Source: Crotalaria pallida (lineage: Eukaryota > Streptophyta > Magnoliopsida > Fabales > Fabaceae). From it: a DNA stretch of 64,000 nucleotides. Positions 10,787 to 22,850 of the stretch are shown here, piece by piece. The position numbers and the translations under genes were made by a program. Each line of letters begins with the position of its first letter. The stretch's first letter is position 1. The stretch spans positions 138,784,501 through 138,848,500 of the forward strand of contig CM075651.1 of the NCBI GenBank assembly GCA_037953625.1, read 5' to 3'. The notes below the pieces were generated by a model, which was not told the DNA's origin, ran no database searches, and was given only the letters and a program-made list of their open reading frames with translations.

Positions 10787-13032
10787 TCTAGAACCTAGAA
10801 GAAGTAGTATGGGACCTTGGGTTTGCAACTTTGGGGAGCTTCCCCACCGTCGAGGCTAGCATTGTTGGATCCATAATAAGTTAGGCCTTATCCAATTTTT
10901 AATTGGTGGAGATTGAAATGTTCATCCTAATCTCTTGCCTCTTATTGGCTGGATCTCTAATCAGAGGGATTTCTAGTGGTGACCCACATTCCCTAAGGAT
11001 GAACATGGGTTCCTTTTTATCCAATAATAATGAAATTTGTTTTTTTGTACCTTCCATCTTTTCCTTGCATGAAATTTGAAGGAGACCCGTTTGATAGTTA
11101 ATGTCTCTTCAGCATTTTACTAGGTTGTAGTCCGTGAATTTTCTTCTTTGGTCCCCTTAGAAGAGTTTTCTTGTGGTCCCGTATAGATACAGGACCACCA
11201 GTATTCCATACAATTTACTGGCGAGAGCAGGTAAGAAGGGAAACGTATTAATCGATTACCTCATTATATAATCGATTAGTTAGTCCATATTAAATGTATT
11301 AAAATTGTAATCGAACAAATCCAATCTAATCGATTTGTTATGTTTTAAATTAAATAAAAAAAACCTACTCGATTAACTACAACAACAAAACTGTTCATTC
11401 AGTCTTCTTCTTCATTTCGTATTCTTATCTGTATCGTGTTTTCCTCTTCTTCTCTCACGATTGATCATCTTTTCCTCAATTCTTGATCATTTTACATCAA
11501 ATTTTTTTGCATATTCTTGCTTCCTATCTCGTTTTAATCCATATTCCCCTTTTAATTTCTTCAATTTCGTCCTCTTTTCACTGATTTTTCGTTTTCCCTT
11601 TTCCAAAACCCTAACTTTGAAAATGGCTTTCTCCTCCTCTATTCATGCTCAAAAACATTCTAAGAAGCATAAGCAGGGTAATGAGTTCTCTCTGGATGAC
11701 TACTTCTCTGATCAGTGTCTAAGTGCTCGGTGGACAAATACCCTCATGAGGAGATCATGAATATAGTATACTGATTTTATGGAATATAGTTATTAAACCA
11801 ATTTCCTAAATGATTGTTTTATTAATTAACCATTTATATAATTTGATCAAAATTTTCTTTTATGTTTATGAGATGAGTGAGTAGTTTTTTTAATTATATA
11901 TAAAAAAATATAATCCACATTATTGTATCTAAAAAACCCATAAATTTTTTACTACATATAAATAAAGATCAATTAGTTTCATTTAATAAGATTTGGGTTA
12001 TTTCTGTTATAAAAATAAAATGGTTAAATCAGTAACCAAACTAATCGAGTACTTTCGGTACTAATAATCGATTAGTAAATTTCAGTCTGCCCACCAAATA
12101 AATCGATTAGTACGTCACTTCTCCATAAATCGATTATTTCATTGGATATACGGTGTAATACACTAACTTTTTCTTCAAGTAAGCATGTAACTAATAAACA
12201 CCATTAGATTACGTTTTTGGTTGAGATCAGTCGTCATGCAAAAGGACCACCAGTGAAAAAATATCACGGGACCATATGAAACGTTCACGTCCCCTTATCC
12301 TTTTCACTCCCAGCATTACCTTTTCTGGCCTTATCCAAATTAATTCTGCTTCAACTTTGTGTGAGAGCGTCCCCCAACGGAACCTTGACAGCTAAGTGAA
12401 CTTTCACTTCAATTCGTCTAGTCTAATTTCAGTATGTTATGAAAATTAAACTTGGTCATATCCAATGCTAAGGTATGAATTTAATTTTAGGTGGACCTTT
12501 GATCTTAATCTTCATCCAATGAAAAGAAAGTTCATGCATATTTGATAGATGAATATTTAAATGAGAAAATAAGTTATGCATTTTCAATGTAAATATTTTT
12601 TTTTTACACTATCAATGCATCATTTATCGTCAATAATTAAAAAAATGATTTTTAAATAAATGTAGTACAAACGAATAGTGAATAATAAATTGACAGTGTA
12701 AAAAAAATTTGACATCGTCAATACATAACCATTAAACTCTGACACAGTCCATATATAACCATTAAACTCTAAATGAATTCACTTAAAGCATAATTTGAAC
12801 TTTCAACCCAATGATTCCAACTATATACTTGACTTAAGTTAAATTTGTAATTTAACAAGCTCAATTTTTAGCTTAAATTCAACTTAATTAATTTATAAAC
12901 CAAATTCATCCAAATTGATAGTCGAGTTCCGAATTATTTTCGAATTGATCTTATCAATTCTTATCGTAGATAGTTTCCAAAGATATTTTATAACATGAAT
13001 GCATGAAAATTGCCATGGTTTCTAATGATATA
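10787..13032. repeat. Repeat-rich interval with clustered AATCGATTA motifs
   Basis: Two clusters of ATCGATTA/AATCGATT words (11250-11375 and 12040-12145) flank an AT-rich core. Short phrases (GTCCCGTATA, GGACCACCAGT at 11175-11205; GGACCACCAGTG and CACGGGACCATA at 12245-12280) are repeated at both sides, suggesting one ~1.1-kb element. A 99-codon ORF at 11461-11760 contains an in-frame Met (11623) followed by a Lys/His/Ser-rich segment and has no recognised domain. Around 12576-12731 two inverted arms with TTTTTTTTTACACTRTCAAT-like sequence suggest a small MITE. Confidence 0.4.
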
Positions 13033-13261
13033 CTCATTTTGTCTCATGATACTAGCGAAATTTTGAAAAGTCAAAAAGATAAGAAAATATGCTACATTGT
13101 CTATCCAACTAACCAATAATCAAAACAATAATTTAATACATGTTTTTTTTATTGACCATTAATAAAAAAAAGTTCACAATTTCAATTTTTTTATTTACTT
13201 TGTAACATTTAATTTAGAACAATTAATTTTTTTTTATATTAACAATATGGGACGATAGGAG
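13033..13261. mobile_element. Stowaway-like MITE (229 bp)
   Basis: The ends CTCATTTTGTCTC and GGGACGATAGGAG are roughly inverted and bordered by TA on both sides (13031-13032, 13262-13263). The interior is AT-rich and non-coding. Confidence 0.6.
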
Positions 13262-13387
13262 TACTTATAATCCATTATTATTCTAGTATCACATCTAGGT
13301 GTGAGCAGGACCGATTAAGCCCGCTTCCCTGTCCTTACCCATTGTCTTTGGATTGGGTTACATTCGATCCTTGTGAAAAGAAAAAAA

Positions 13388-14311
13388 GGAAATTGATTTT
13401 TGATCCCCATGTATGATTTTTTGGCCCTCATTTCAAATTTCAGTGGACCAAAACACCCTTAAGGATGTTAAAATTTCCGGTAATACCAAATCGGAATATT
13501 TCCGATTTTTCTGAACCGGAATGAATTAAGACCCCTTTCCGGTTTTTTTTTAACCAGAATGTTTCCGGTACTACATAACCAGAAAGGTTAAGAAAATTCG
13601 ATGGGAAATTACCAGTCCCCAAGGTTACATCAACATTAAGCCCAAAAGCACCATCTCCTAAAATCCACCACCACAACCACCCAAAAAAGCACCTATTTCC
13701 CCACCACTATTACCGGAATTACCACCAGCTGTTTTACCACCACTATTACACCACCAAATGTATCACCAGCACCAGCCAAAGCACCAAAAGCCCCAACACC
13801 TGCACCTGCACACACACAAAAAGAAAGCACCCAAACATTCATCTGTTCCTTCGCCATTAAGTGACTCACCAAAACCAGCACCAGCGCCTATAACAGACAC
13901 ACCAGCACAGGCAACTGAAGATGACACACCAGAACCACCACCCCACAAGCACAAGAAAAGAAGACACAAGCACAAGCACAAGAAGCATCATGCACTATCT
14001 CTAGCACCAGCACCAACAACAATTATTCACAGGAGTCCACCAGCACCATTAATTGATGATGCTCCAACTACAACTGATTCGGAAGAAAAATCGGGGATAT
14101 CGAATTTTCTTAACCTTTCTGGTTATTTAGTACCGGAAAACATTCCGGTTAAGAAAAACCAGAAAGGGGGCTAAATTCCCTCTGGTTCAGGGAAACCGGA
14201 AAGATTCCGGTTTGGTCTTACCGGAAATTTTAACATCCTTAAGGGTATTTTGGTCTACTGGAATTTGAAATGGGGGCCAAAAAGTCATATGCAGGGGCAA
14301 AAAAAATTCCC
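13388..14311 (+). mobile_element. Pack-MULE carrying an arabinogalactan-protein-like fragment
   Basis: Long terminal inverted repeats (13388-~13615 and ~14090-14311) share GGCCCTCATTTCAAATT, ACCCTTAAGGATGTTAAAAT and repeated TTCCGGTTT words. The flanks are an exact 10-bp duplication AAGAAAAAAA (13378-13387 and 14312-14321), although it is low-complexity. The 13620-14090 interior encodes, on the plus strand, Pro/Ala-rich sequence (PAPAKAPKAPTPAPA) followed, after a frame change near 13805, by a Lys/His-rich block (HKHKKRRHKHKHKKHH) and APAPTT. This order is typical of lysine-rich classical arabinogalactan proteins. A 138-codon ORF runs 13758-14174 into the right arm. It lacks a signal peptide and GPI-anchor region, so it is a captured internal fragment, not a working AGP. 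Confidence 0.7.
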
Positions 14312-14321
14312 AAGAAAAAAA

Positions 14322-16180
14322 CAGGTTTAGGTCCTTTTTAGGTTAGGGTGACGAGTTCGGATTTACCTATCAGTCACTTAACCCATCCTTTATACTATAA
14401 AATTAAAATAATACTCAAATAACAATCATATAATTCAAACTATGGTTATTAATTCAAACTTTACACATTCTTAGTATTTGTTAACAAATAATTTTTTTTA
14501 ATGTGAGCTTCTTTTACAAATAACAACAATGAATATTCAAATTAATATCAATAGTTCAATACATAAGAAATCGTTAATTTAATTAACATGATTCGTTTTA
14601 ATGTGTGCTTCTTTTACTATTGATGTTAATTTGATTAACTGATCCAGTCTTTGCACATAAAATACATCTAGACCGAGCTATATCAAATTATGTTAATTTA
14701 ATTTGTCAATCTCTAATATTTGTACTCAATAAAAACATGTTCCACACATAGATAATCTATGTAGTATGGATGTCTATTGGTTAAGCAACACACCCAAAAT
14801 GTCGCAAACACGAGTTATCACATCATTAATTTTTTTAGGAAAATATTAAAGAATGTTCATAAAGCATTGGTTAAGAAATAAAAAATTAGTTTTATCCCAA
14901 ACTAATTTTTTTGTCCCAAACTATAGTTAAAATAATTAATGAAAAGTTTAGAAATTGTAAACTTTGAATTGTGATTGGTTGATGCATGCAAAATGCATTA
15001 AATTAGTTGTTTGATAATTAGTTGATATGTTAAACAAATCATTAAATGCATGTCTCCTTAATTTTTTGACTTTTGAATTTGTTAATCATCCTCGTGGGAC
15101 GGAGGGAGTATGCTATAAGATGGACCCAATTCCTTTAATCTCTCTCTCGTCCATTATGTAGTTTGCTCCTTGGCTCATATGCTTCACTTGGCTAATGTGC
15201 TAAATGGAGCTTACAACTTCATTTTACTGCAATGCATGTTAGCCACACTAACTAAAGTGCTAAGGTGTTAGCTTACCTTGCTTGACATAGCAATAAAGAT
15301 GCTCTAAGGCTGTGTTTGATTTGCTAAGTGATTAGAGACAACACTGGACACAGCGGGCATTCAAGATTCAAGGAGGTTGCTGCAAGAAGTTTGTCCTAAC
15401 CAAAACACATAACACTTTATTGTTTCCTTTCTAGGAAAAGATACTCTTGAAAAACTAATTTATCATTTTCAATGATTGGGAATCAAATGCTTACAGCATT
15501 GAGTAGCTTGTGAAAATGAATAAACGTTTCACTTGGGTTGATTTGTGGATGTATTTAGGTTTAAGCCATGTTTATGCGTAAGTGTGTACTCCTCATTAAT
15601 ATTCTTGTGGAATTGAAAATTTCTTTCAATTGTATGAACTATAACCCTTAAGATTTTATTTCAAAATCAATTAGCAACGAGAAGAGTAATTTAACAAATA
15701 TTAGATATTTAAATCATATCACATGTTATGAACCATGCATGTGATGTAGGACTTCTAACACATCCCTTCAACAAAGTTTGTCTGACAAGGCAAAGGCAAT
15801 TTTGACTCATAACAAAAGAGCAACTTTTGGCTCATGAAAACTATTAAGAAGTTGCGCTCCTTTTGATCCATGAAGATCAAAGGGCGTCTATTGACCTGAG
15901 TAACTATTGACACATAAGAACTGAAAAAAAGTTGAACTTAGGTTTTGATATCATGTTAAGATTTTATTTTAAAATAAATTGGCAATGTAAGAAATAATAT
16001 TTAAACCATGCGAAGGAAAGTGAGACATATGATATAGGACTTTCCACGTGTACAAGGTGCAATACCTTAAAATTAAAAACCATAAATGATAAATGCCTAG
16101 ACAAAATGTAACAGTCTGTCTAAACAACTACATCAATGAGATAGATCAAAAAAAAAAAAAAAAACTACATCAATGAGCAC
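14322..16180. other. Intergenic repeats, no gene recognised
   Basis: AT-rich. A partial MITE-like end (GGGACGGAGGGAGTA) closes at 15110, with interior words shared with the MITE at 22851-23085 in inverse sense. 15647-15760 and 15956-16060 are an imperfect direct repeat containing AAGATTTTATTT, AAACCATGC and GATRTAGGACTT. No ORF shows a domain. Confidence 0.45.
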
Positions 16181-16182
16181 AT

Positions 16183-18518
16183 CTAAGACTCTTCTCTTAA
16201 AGCATCTGAAATGATTTGAATAGTGATCGGCGTTGTTCGGCAACAGCCTCCTATGATTTTAGCTCCCAAATCACGCCATCTTGTTGCATGGAATCCGAAA
16301 TTGTGATCATCAAAACACTTAGATGGCTGCTGATTGAATCAAATAGGAACACACTTGATTAACAAAGCAGTTAGATGGCACATATCTGTGCAAAATTATG
16401 AAACATAACAATTAGTGAGCACATGTGTGACTGAGTGAATGAGAAAACTAACTCACCAGCCATGTTTTGGCTCTACCATCCCATATCTCCCCACTATTGG
16501 GATAAACAACAATCACCTTCTTTGTCAACTGGAAGGATAAGATTATATCATTATGAACTTTTCATTCTCTTACAATGGAAATAATTTTTTTTTGAAGTAT
16601 TTGAATTGATGACTTGAGATTTAAGTTACCTCTTTGAATGTGCAGATGAGATTTTCAATAAAATGGGGCGGTGCACAGTTTATGCCGACAGCATCTACCT
16701 TGTTACTCTTATTTATTACATCAAGGCAGTCCTTAAAACTCTCTCCTGAGGGAGCATTCTCGCCATCTACAGTCGTAAAACAGATCCAAGATGGGATCTG
16801 GACATTTTCTTCTTCAAGCAATTCGACGCAAGCCTGCAATATGAAACTCTGAAAATGAATACCAGAGAAGCATCCTAAATATTTGCTAAAGTGACAATTA
16901 TTTAGGAACGGAGGGAGTTTTTTGAAGAAGTAAAGAAGACCTGAGCTTCAAGTTTGTTTGGAAAGGTCTCAAAAGCAAGAATATCAGGACCAGCTTCTAC
17001 GAGAACTTGCAATCTGCGACGGTGGAAATCCTTCAACTTCTCCAAACTCACATCTGGTCCATAGCAGCCACTAGAACAAGATATTAACATGATTATGTTA
17101 TGTTAACAAACATGCTAAGAATATACATTGTATTGATTATGCAGGATTGATTGGAACCAAACTGTCAAAATTTACAAGGAGTGCGAAAGCACCTGTATTC
17201 TGAGCCATCAGCAAGATAAGCTCCATAGCTTCCAATGGAGGCTGCAACCAAAGCCCTTTTATGTTTATGTTCAGGATTTCTTTTAGTCAAATTCCAAAAA
17301 CTGTCACGGGCTTCAACTGCCAATTTGACACTCCTCGTGAGTAGCATCTCGGCTTCTTCGATAGCCAGCCCCTTGGACAAAAATCCATGAAGGGTAGCCT
17401 ATAATTATAGAAAAACTTATATGAGAACAATAAAATTAAACATTGCATGATTGTACCATATGCGAAGCTGTGAACAACCAATAGTCCATAATTATAACTT
17501 TTCTGCATCATAATTAAGATTTCAATAATATAGATTTAAAATGTCAAATTCAGTGACACAGAAGAAATGAAAGTAAGAAACTAACAAGCGAATGTTTTAT
17601 TTGTTATGTTAAGTGGAAACAGAGAAGACACTTTTCCTGTACTTTTGAATTTCATATTCCTTTGATATCTAAAATCGTTCCATTACGCCATTTTAATGAC
17701 ACAAAAATACATGATAAGAGTGTTGATTGTACAACCATTCCGGACAACTTTGCTTTTTGTTGTATTCGCTATTACAACAAAAAGTTGCCTTAGAAATGTT
17801 GAGAATGATTCCCTTACAACCGTTCATGTTTTATAGAAAAGCATAGATCCATAGTCCACTCCTAGAACTAGTTTGCAAAATTAATATAAATAACCAATTC
17901 AAAATACAAAGTTCTAATTGTATCATAATCTAAAGTTTCCATGCAACATCAAACATAACAACAACAAAAAAAAAAAAGTCTTTATATTACTACACCATCA
18001 ACTTGCCAATTGCCATTGAGGACTATTACCCCCACATAAAATAAACCCAAAAAATGGTTTCTCAAAGTTTCAAATTCTGATCCTATGCAGAAAAAGATAA
18101 TCCATCAATACAAGTATTCTGAAAAGTTACAAACTTTACCTGATAAGATGAAGTCACCAATATATTTGCACCAGCCTCCAAGTATTCCAAATGAACCTAA
18201 ACAAAACCCAAAAACACATACCCAATCAAGATTCTTCAATCACCACATTTAGTCATTTACAATGTGAACAGAAACAGAGGAAAAGTGAAAATGAGACCAA
18301 AACAGAGGGAGAAAGAAAAAACAAACCTTTTTGATAAGATGTGGTTCTTTGATCAAACAAAGAGCACTCCAAAGAGGGTCATCGATGGAAGCTCCATGGC
18401 GTTCGAGTTCGGTGGCGAAACCTCCATCAATAACAGCACAACCTCCCACATTCTCAATCAGATCGTGCAACGATGTGGTGGTGGTGGTGGTGGTGTTCTC
18501 GCTCTTCATGTTTCCCAT
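16183..18518 (-). CDS. HMT: Homocysteine S-methyltransferase, seven exons
   Basis: Predicted cytosolic zinc enzyme that transfers a methyl group from S-methylmethionine to homocysteine, giving methionine (S-methylmethionine cycle). Minus-strand exons: 18518-18327, 18196-18140, 17398-17193, 17070-16941, 16833-16630, 16528-16457 and 16329-16183. All introns are GT-AG and the joined frame is open, about 335 residues, normal for plant HMTs. Visible family signatures are GGCAVIDGGFATELERHG at the N terminus, HLEYLEAGANI, SIGSYGAYLADGSEYSG, KLKDFHRRRLQVL, ETFPNKLEAQ, the zinc-ligand Cys of GINCAPP, and the GGCCRTTP pair near the C terminus. The start is ambiguous among in-frame ATGs at 18545, 18518 and 18509. 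18518 is chosen by length; the 18545 choice adds nine residues. The acceptor of the last exon is a tandem CAGCAG, allowing one-residue variation. Which HMT paralogue it is was not determined. Confidence 0.93.
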
Positions 18519-18720
18519 GTTTTCTTGAAACGTATCAGAGAGCACGTTACAGCGTATCAGAGAGAGGCCAAATGTCTCGAGTACTTATCAACGTGGGAGT
18601 TGTTGTGTAGTTGGGACATGTTGTGAATTTGGACGAAAAAGCATTCAGATTCTTTTTCTATTGATTTGCTTTTTTTGATGCAGTTTTCTAGTATTGATTT
18701 GCTAATAAGGTGGATATTGC

Positions 18721-18915
18721 CTATTATTTTTTTTTATTTTTTTTATACCAATCGGTACCCGGATTTGGTTTACCCAGAATACGACTCATCCGGTCTGGTC
18801 CACTTGAGCTCGCACTAAGCGGTAGAAGTCTTCCAGCAAGGGTTGCTCCATACCTGGAACTCGAAACCAATTAGTTAAGAGACCAAGTGATCTACCACTT
18901 AACCAACCTGACGTT
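18721..18915 (-). mobile_element. SINE (tRNA-derived), minus orientation
   Basis: It is flanked by an exact 12-bp duplication GGTGGATATTGC (18709-18720 and 18916-18927). The T-rich tract at 18727-18747 is the A-tail of a minus-strand copy. Its complement has the same head and body as the SINE at 10595 (TTGGTTAAGTGGTAGATC, CCGCTTAGTGCGAG, GGATGAGTCG, AACCAAATCCGG). Confidence 0.88.
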
Positions 18916-18982
18916 GGTGGATATTGCTCACTTTTATTGTCATTGATTAGACTTTATGGGATGTGGTAAATAATATGTAAAA

Positions 18983-19511
18983 GGCTTGTTTAAGTTTTAA
19001 ATTCATAAATTTAGGTGATCTTTTGGAATTGATCTTTAATTTTTTTTCGATGCTTTCAATCTTTATATTTGCTCAAATTTTAGAAATGGTAATTTCATCA
19101 CTTAAGTGGTGATATGATCGAGGATATGTCACGTCACCTTCGCCACATCGATAAGTAACATGCCAGATGATGTCACGTGAATTTTTTAAATTAAAAAGAA
19201 TATTCAAATTTATTAAAAAATAATTAAAAATTGTATTATTTTAAAGAAAATTGAATCTTTTAAGAAATTTTAAAAGAAATTATTTTTTTAGTAAAAAAAT
19301 TATGTAGTGTCCCGTAGCTTTACATAACATGTCACTCGTCGATATTGTGAAAGTGACATGACATGTTGTCGGCTATATCATCACTTAAGTAACGAAATGA
19401 TCATTTCCAAAAATTAAACAAAGTTTAAGGACTCAAAGCATCGGAAAATTTTTTTTAAGGACCAATTCCAAAAGAGCACTTAAGTTCAGGGACTAAAATG
19501 TTAAATAAGCC
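18983..19511. mobile_element. Palindromic non-autonomous MULE (529 bp), copy 1
   Basis: The two halves are near-complete inverted copies meeting in an AT-rich centre. The ends are GGCTTGTTTAAG and TTAAATAAGCC. The flanks TATGTAAAA and TAAGGAAAA match at 7 of 9 positions, a decayed 9-bp duplication. It is the same family as 19882-20406 and 26314-26843 (shared CACTTAAGTGGTGATAT, ATGTCACGTCAC, GACCATTTCCAAAA). No ORF. Confidence 0.75.
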
Positions 19512-19520
19512 TAAGGAAAA

Positions 19521-19689
19521 TGCTAACAAGTGTCATTGCCCTAAGGGCACTTGTTAAGATACTAAAAGTGGTTTATTATTATAGAAAGATGTGATTGTTA
19601 AGGTTTTCGAGAGAGTAATTAATGTTAACTTATGATTGATTTATCATTCCTAGTAACCTTGACAAGTGTCATAAGGGCACTTGTTAGCA
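19521..19689. mobile_element. Small MITE with TGCTAACAAGTG termini (169 bp)
   Basis: The ends TGCTAACAAGTGTCATTGCC and GGCACTTGTTAGCA are inverted copies, with an internal CCCTAAGGGCACTTG. There is no coding content, and the target duplication is unclear. Confidence 0.55.
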
Positions 19690-19881
19690 AGACCCATAAT
19701 TCATTGTGAGGAAAATATTTTTAAAAGTACTCTCTTTGTTCCATTTTGTTTGGTTTTTAGGCTTTTTTTTTCTCGTTTCATATCTTTTGTTCTTTTACGA
19801 TTCAAATGGATAAACATATTTTTTCTTTCCAATTTTAACCCTTCATTCAATCATTTCTCTTACTCATCATTAATTATACTT

Positions 19882-20406
19882 GGCTTATTTAAGTTTTTAG
19901 TCCCTGAATTTAGGTGCTCTTTTGAAATTGGTTCTTAAACTTTTTTCCGATGTTTTGAGTCCTTAAACTTTGCTCAAATTTTGGAAATGGTCCTTTCATC
20001 ACTTAATTGGTGATATGACCGAGGATATGTCATGTCACTTTCGCCATATCAATAAGTAATGTGCCAGATGATGTCACATAAATTTTTTAAATTAAAAAAA
20101 ATCAAATTTATTAAAAATAGTTAAAAATTGCATATTTTTAAGAAAATCGAACCTTTTAATATATTTTAAAAGAAATTATTTTTTTAATAAAAAAATCATG
20201 TAGTGTCTCGTGGCTCTGCATAACACGTCACTCGTTGATATTATGAATGTTACGTGACATGTCGTCGGTTATATCCTCACTTAAATGACGAAATGACCAT
20301 TTCCAAAAATTAAACAAAGTTTAGGGACCCAAAACATCGAAAAAAAAGTTTAAGGACCAATTCCAAAAGAGCACCTAAGTTCAGGGACTAAAATGTTAAA
20401 TAAGCC
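19882..20406. mobile_element. Palindromic non-autonomous MULE (525 bp), copy 2
   Basis: The ends are GGCTTATTTAAGTTTTTAG and TTAAATAAGCC, flanked by an exact 9-bp duplication ATTATACTT (19873-19881 and 20407-20415), the size typical of Mutator-like transposition. The two halves are inverted copies over about 230 bp each. The outer ~28 bp nearly equal those of the autonomous MULE at 31245 (GGCTTATTTAAGTTTTTGG). No ORF. Confidence 0.85.
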
Positions 20407-20441
20407 ATTATACTTTTATGATTTATCTCATCTCTAAACTA

Positions 20442-20739
20442 CTCCCTCTGCCCCTTATTATAGGGCACCATTTTGGTAGAATTAGTGTCCCTTTTTATAA
20501 GTCGTTTTAGAATATCTATGTAGTATTAAAGAGTTAATTCCAAATACATCCCACAGAATTGCACAGAGGTGATAGGATAATAATTACAATAGAGCGAGAA
20601 ATGAATCGAGTTGTCAAATTTTAAAAAGGGGTAACTTTGGAATGACAACATATTTTTTTGATAATTTGAGAGTAATAATTATTTTTCTTAATCTGTGTAA
20701 ATTAGGTAAAAGTGACTTATATTAAGGGACAACGAGAGT
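20442..20739. mobile_element. Stowaway-like MITE (~298 bp)
   Basis: It starts CTCCCTCTGCCCCTTATT after TA and ends AAGGGACAACGAGAGT before TA. The outer sequence is inverted (CCCTTATTATAGGG against TATTAAGGGAC). Non-coding. Confidence 0.6.
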
Positions 20740-20961
20740 TAATTAATGGACATACTCACTAATAAAAATTAAATATCACTACAATTTTCAATAAGAATTA
20801 ATAGAAACATTTTAGAACAAAGTACACATAAAACTTAAAATAATTAACACTGTCTTAATATGTGTGCCCATACTTAAAAAGCAAAACAAAATGGAATCTA
20901 GTTTAATTTTTGGCCTTTTAAGAATTGTGCAAATATATTAAGCAAAACTATTAATTACGCT

Positions 20962-22832
20962 TAACGTTGGCAATTAGGGCCGATGCCCGCGGGCCCCGCC
21001 CGCCCGCCCGCATTTTTTTGCGGGCAGGGCACATATTTAAGGCCCTAATTTTAAAAAATGCCCGGGCGTTTCGCCCGTTTTTTTGCGGGCAAAATAGGGC
21101 GGGCTGCGGGCTGCCCGCGGACATGAACCATACTTAAAAAAAAAAAATAGGGCGGGCTGCTGTGCTAGGCTTAGACTCCAGTATCAAAGGAAAAAAAATT
21201 CAGTTGAGGCCCACGATTAACCCTAGTAGTTGGCAGCCAAAAACTCAATGAACCTCAACACAAACAAGTCCTCTCACTCAGCCGCCTCATCTTCTCACAA
21301 TTCACAAACACTCTCAGCCGCCGCATCTTCTCACAGCCTCAGCCCTCAAGTCCTCAACCTCTCACTCGCTCACGCCGTCTCTCTCTCGCGCACGCCATCT
21401 CTCTCTCGCTCACGCAGTCACGTCGTCTCTCTCTCGCGAGTCGCTTCTTCTTCTCCTCTCTCTCAACTTCTCCGTCACGGTCGCCGGCTCGCCGCATGTC
21501 GAAGCCTCCACGAGCCCAACCAGATACGCCACAAGCAGGAAGCTTCGACGATGAACTCAACCGGATCCGCAACGAACCGCGAACCAGATCTGCCATGAAC
21601 CCATCAGCGAATCGCGAATCGGAGGCTTCGACGACGAACAGGAAGCTTCGACGACGACCACCACCACGAGGCCAGGAGAGAGATGCCACGATTATAGGTG
21701 TTTTTCTTTTTCTCCTCTAGTTGATTATTTGGGGTTATATTTTGTTTTGTTCTTTGATAATTTGGTTGTTCTCTATTTTATTTTTTCTAAATTTGTTTAT
21801 TTTGTTAAATATGATAGGAATTATTCAAACATAATCAACAACTTATAAATGAAGCTGGAAAATCTGAGCTGGATATTTACTTGGAAGAACCAATTTGGGA
21901 CATCAGAGTAAATCAAGATTTGGATGTCTTGAAGTGGTGGAAGGATAATGAGGCTCGTTTTCCAGATTTATCTTTGATGGCTCGTGACTTGCTAAGCATC
22001 CCCATTACTACTGTTGCATCTGAATATGCATTTAGTATTGGTGCACGTGTACAAAGCAAGTATAGGAGTCGCCTCTTGTCAACAAATGTCCAAGCTTTGA
22101 TTTGTGCTCGTAATTGGTTACATGGTTTTGGTGAAAATGGTAATTTACTTTTTTCAAACTATTAAACTAACTTGTAAATTATTTTGAATCATAGTTTATC
22201 AGTGTATTTGATAATTTTGTTTTAATGTAGATGAAGAAGAGATTGAAATATGAAATCAAATGAAGAACCACAATAATTGAGGAGTGAGGAATGGAGAACC
22301 GAAGAAGACACTAAGAGATGAAGAGTTGATGACTTATTATGATTTATGAATTATATAGCTTTTGTTTGGACTTATTATGATTTATGAATTATGAACAATG
22401 AACATTTGTTTTGGTATCATGATGTGTATGACTGTATGAGTGATGTTATTTTGTTGTGACTCTTGTGAGAAAACACTGTTAATGATGTTAATGTTGCTGT
22501 TGTGAGTCTGTATGACTGTATGAGTGATGTAATGATGTTTAATGTGAACAAAGAACTATGTAGCATTTGGGAAATATGTCTTAGTCTTGGGAAATATGAG
22601 TATGTACTGAATATTGATGTTTTGATAGGTTATTTGGGAAAATTTAGATTTTTTTTATTTTTTTACAATAATGCGGGCCGCCCGCATGCCCGCCCTGCCC
22701 GCATTTAGGGCGGGCAGGGCGAGATTTTTAGGCCCTAAAAATTAATTAGGGCGGACGGGCATGCCCGCAAAATTTGCAGGCCAACTGCGGGCGCGGGCCA
22801 AGCCCGCCCGCCCGCCCTAATTGCCAATGTTA
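20962..22832 (+). mobile_element. Internally deleted hAT transposon (1,871 bp)
   Basis: It is flanked by an exact 8-bp duplication ATTACGCT (20954-20961 and 22833-22840), diagnostic of hAT. The terminal inverted repeats TAACGTTGGCAATTAGGGC and GCCCTAATTGCCAATGTTA differ at one position. Both subterminal regions (20985-21120 and 22675-22815) are packed with GCCCGC/GGGCGGGC words, far more GC-rich than the surroundings. The interior keeps a GC-rich leader (21180-21720) and the transposase C terminus only. The BED finger and the catalytic RNase H-like core are missing, so this copy needs a transposase supplied in trans. Confidence 0.9.
21856..22165 (+). pseudogene. hAT transposase C-terminal dimerisation-domain fragment
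   Basis: A continuous open stretch encodes the conserved hAT tail: KSELDIYLEE, then VLKWWKDNEARFPDLSLMAR, LLSIPITTVASEYAFS, SRLLSTNVQALICARNWL. This is the dimerisation region of Ac/Tam3-like transposases. It normally ends a protein of 600-700 residues. Here about 100 residues remain, ending at the TAA at 22163. The region upstream (21230-21720) is Ser/Arg-rich and is not transposase. Confidence 0.85.
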
Positions 22833-22850
22833 ATTACGCTAAGTTTTATA

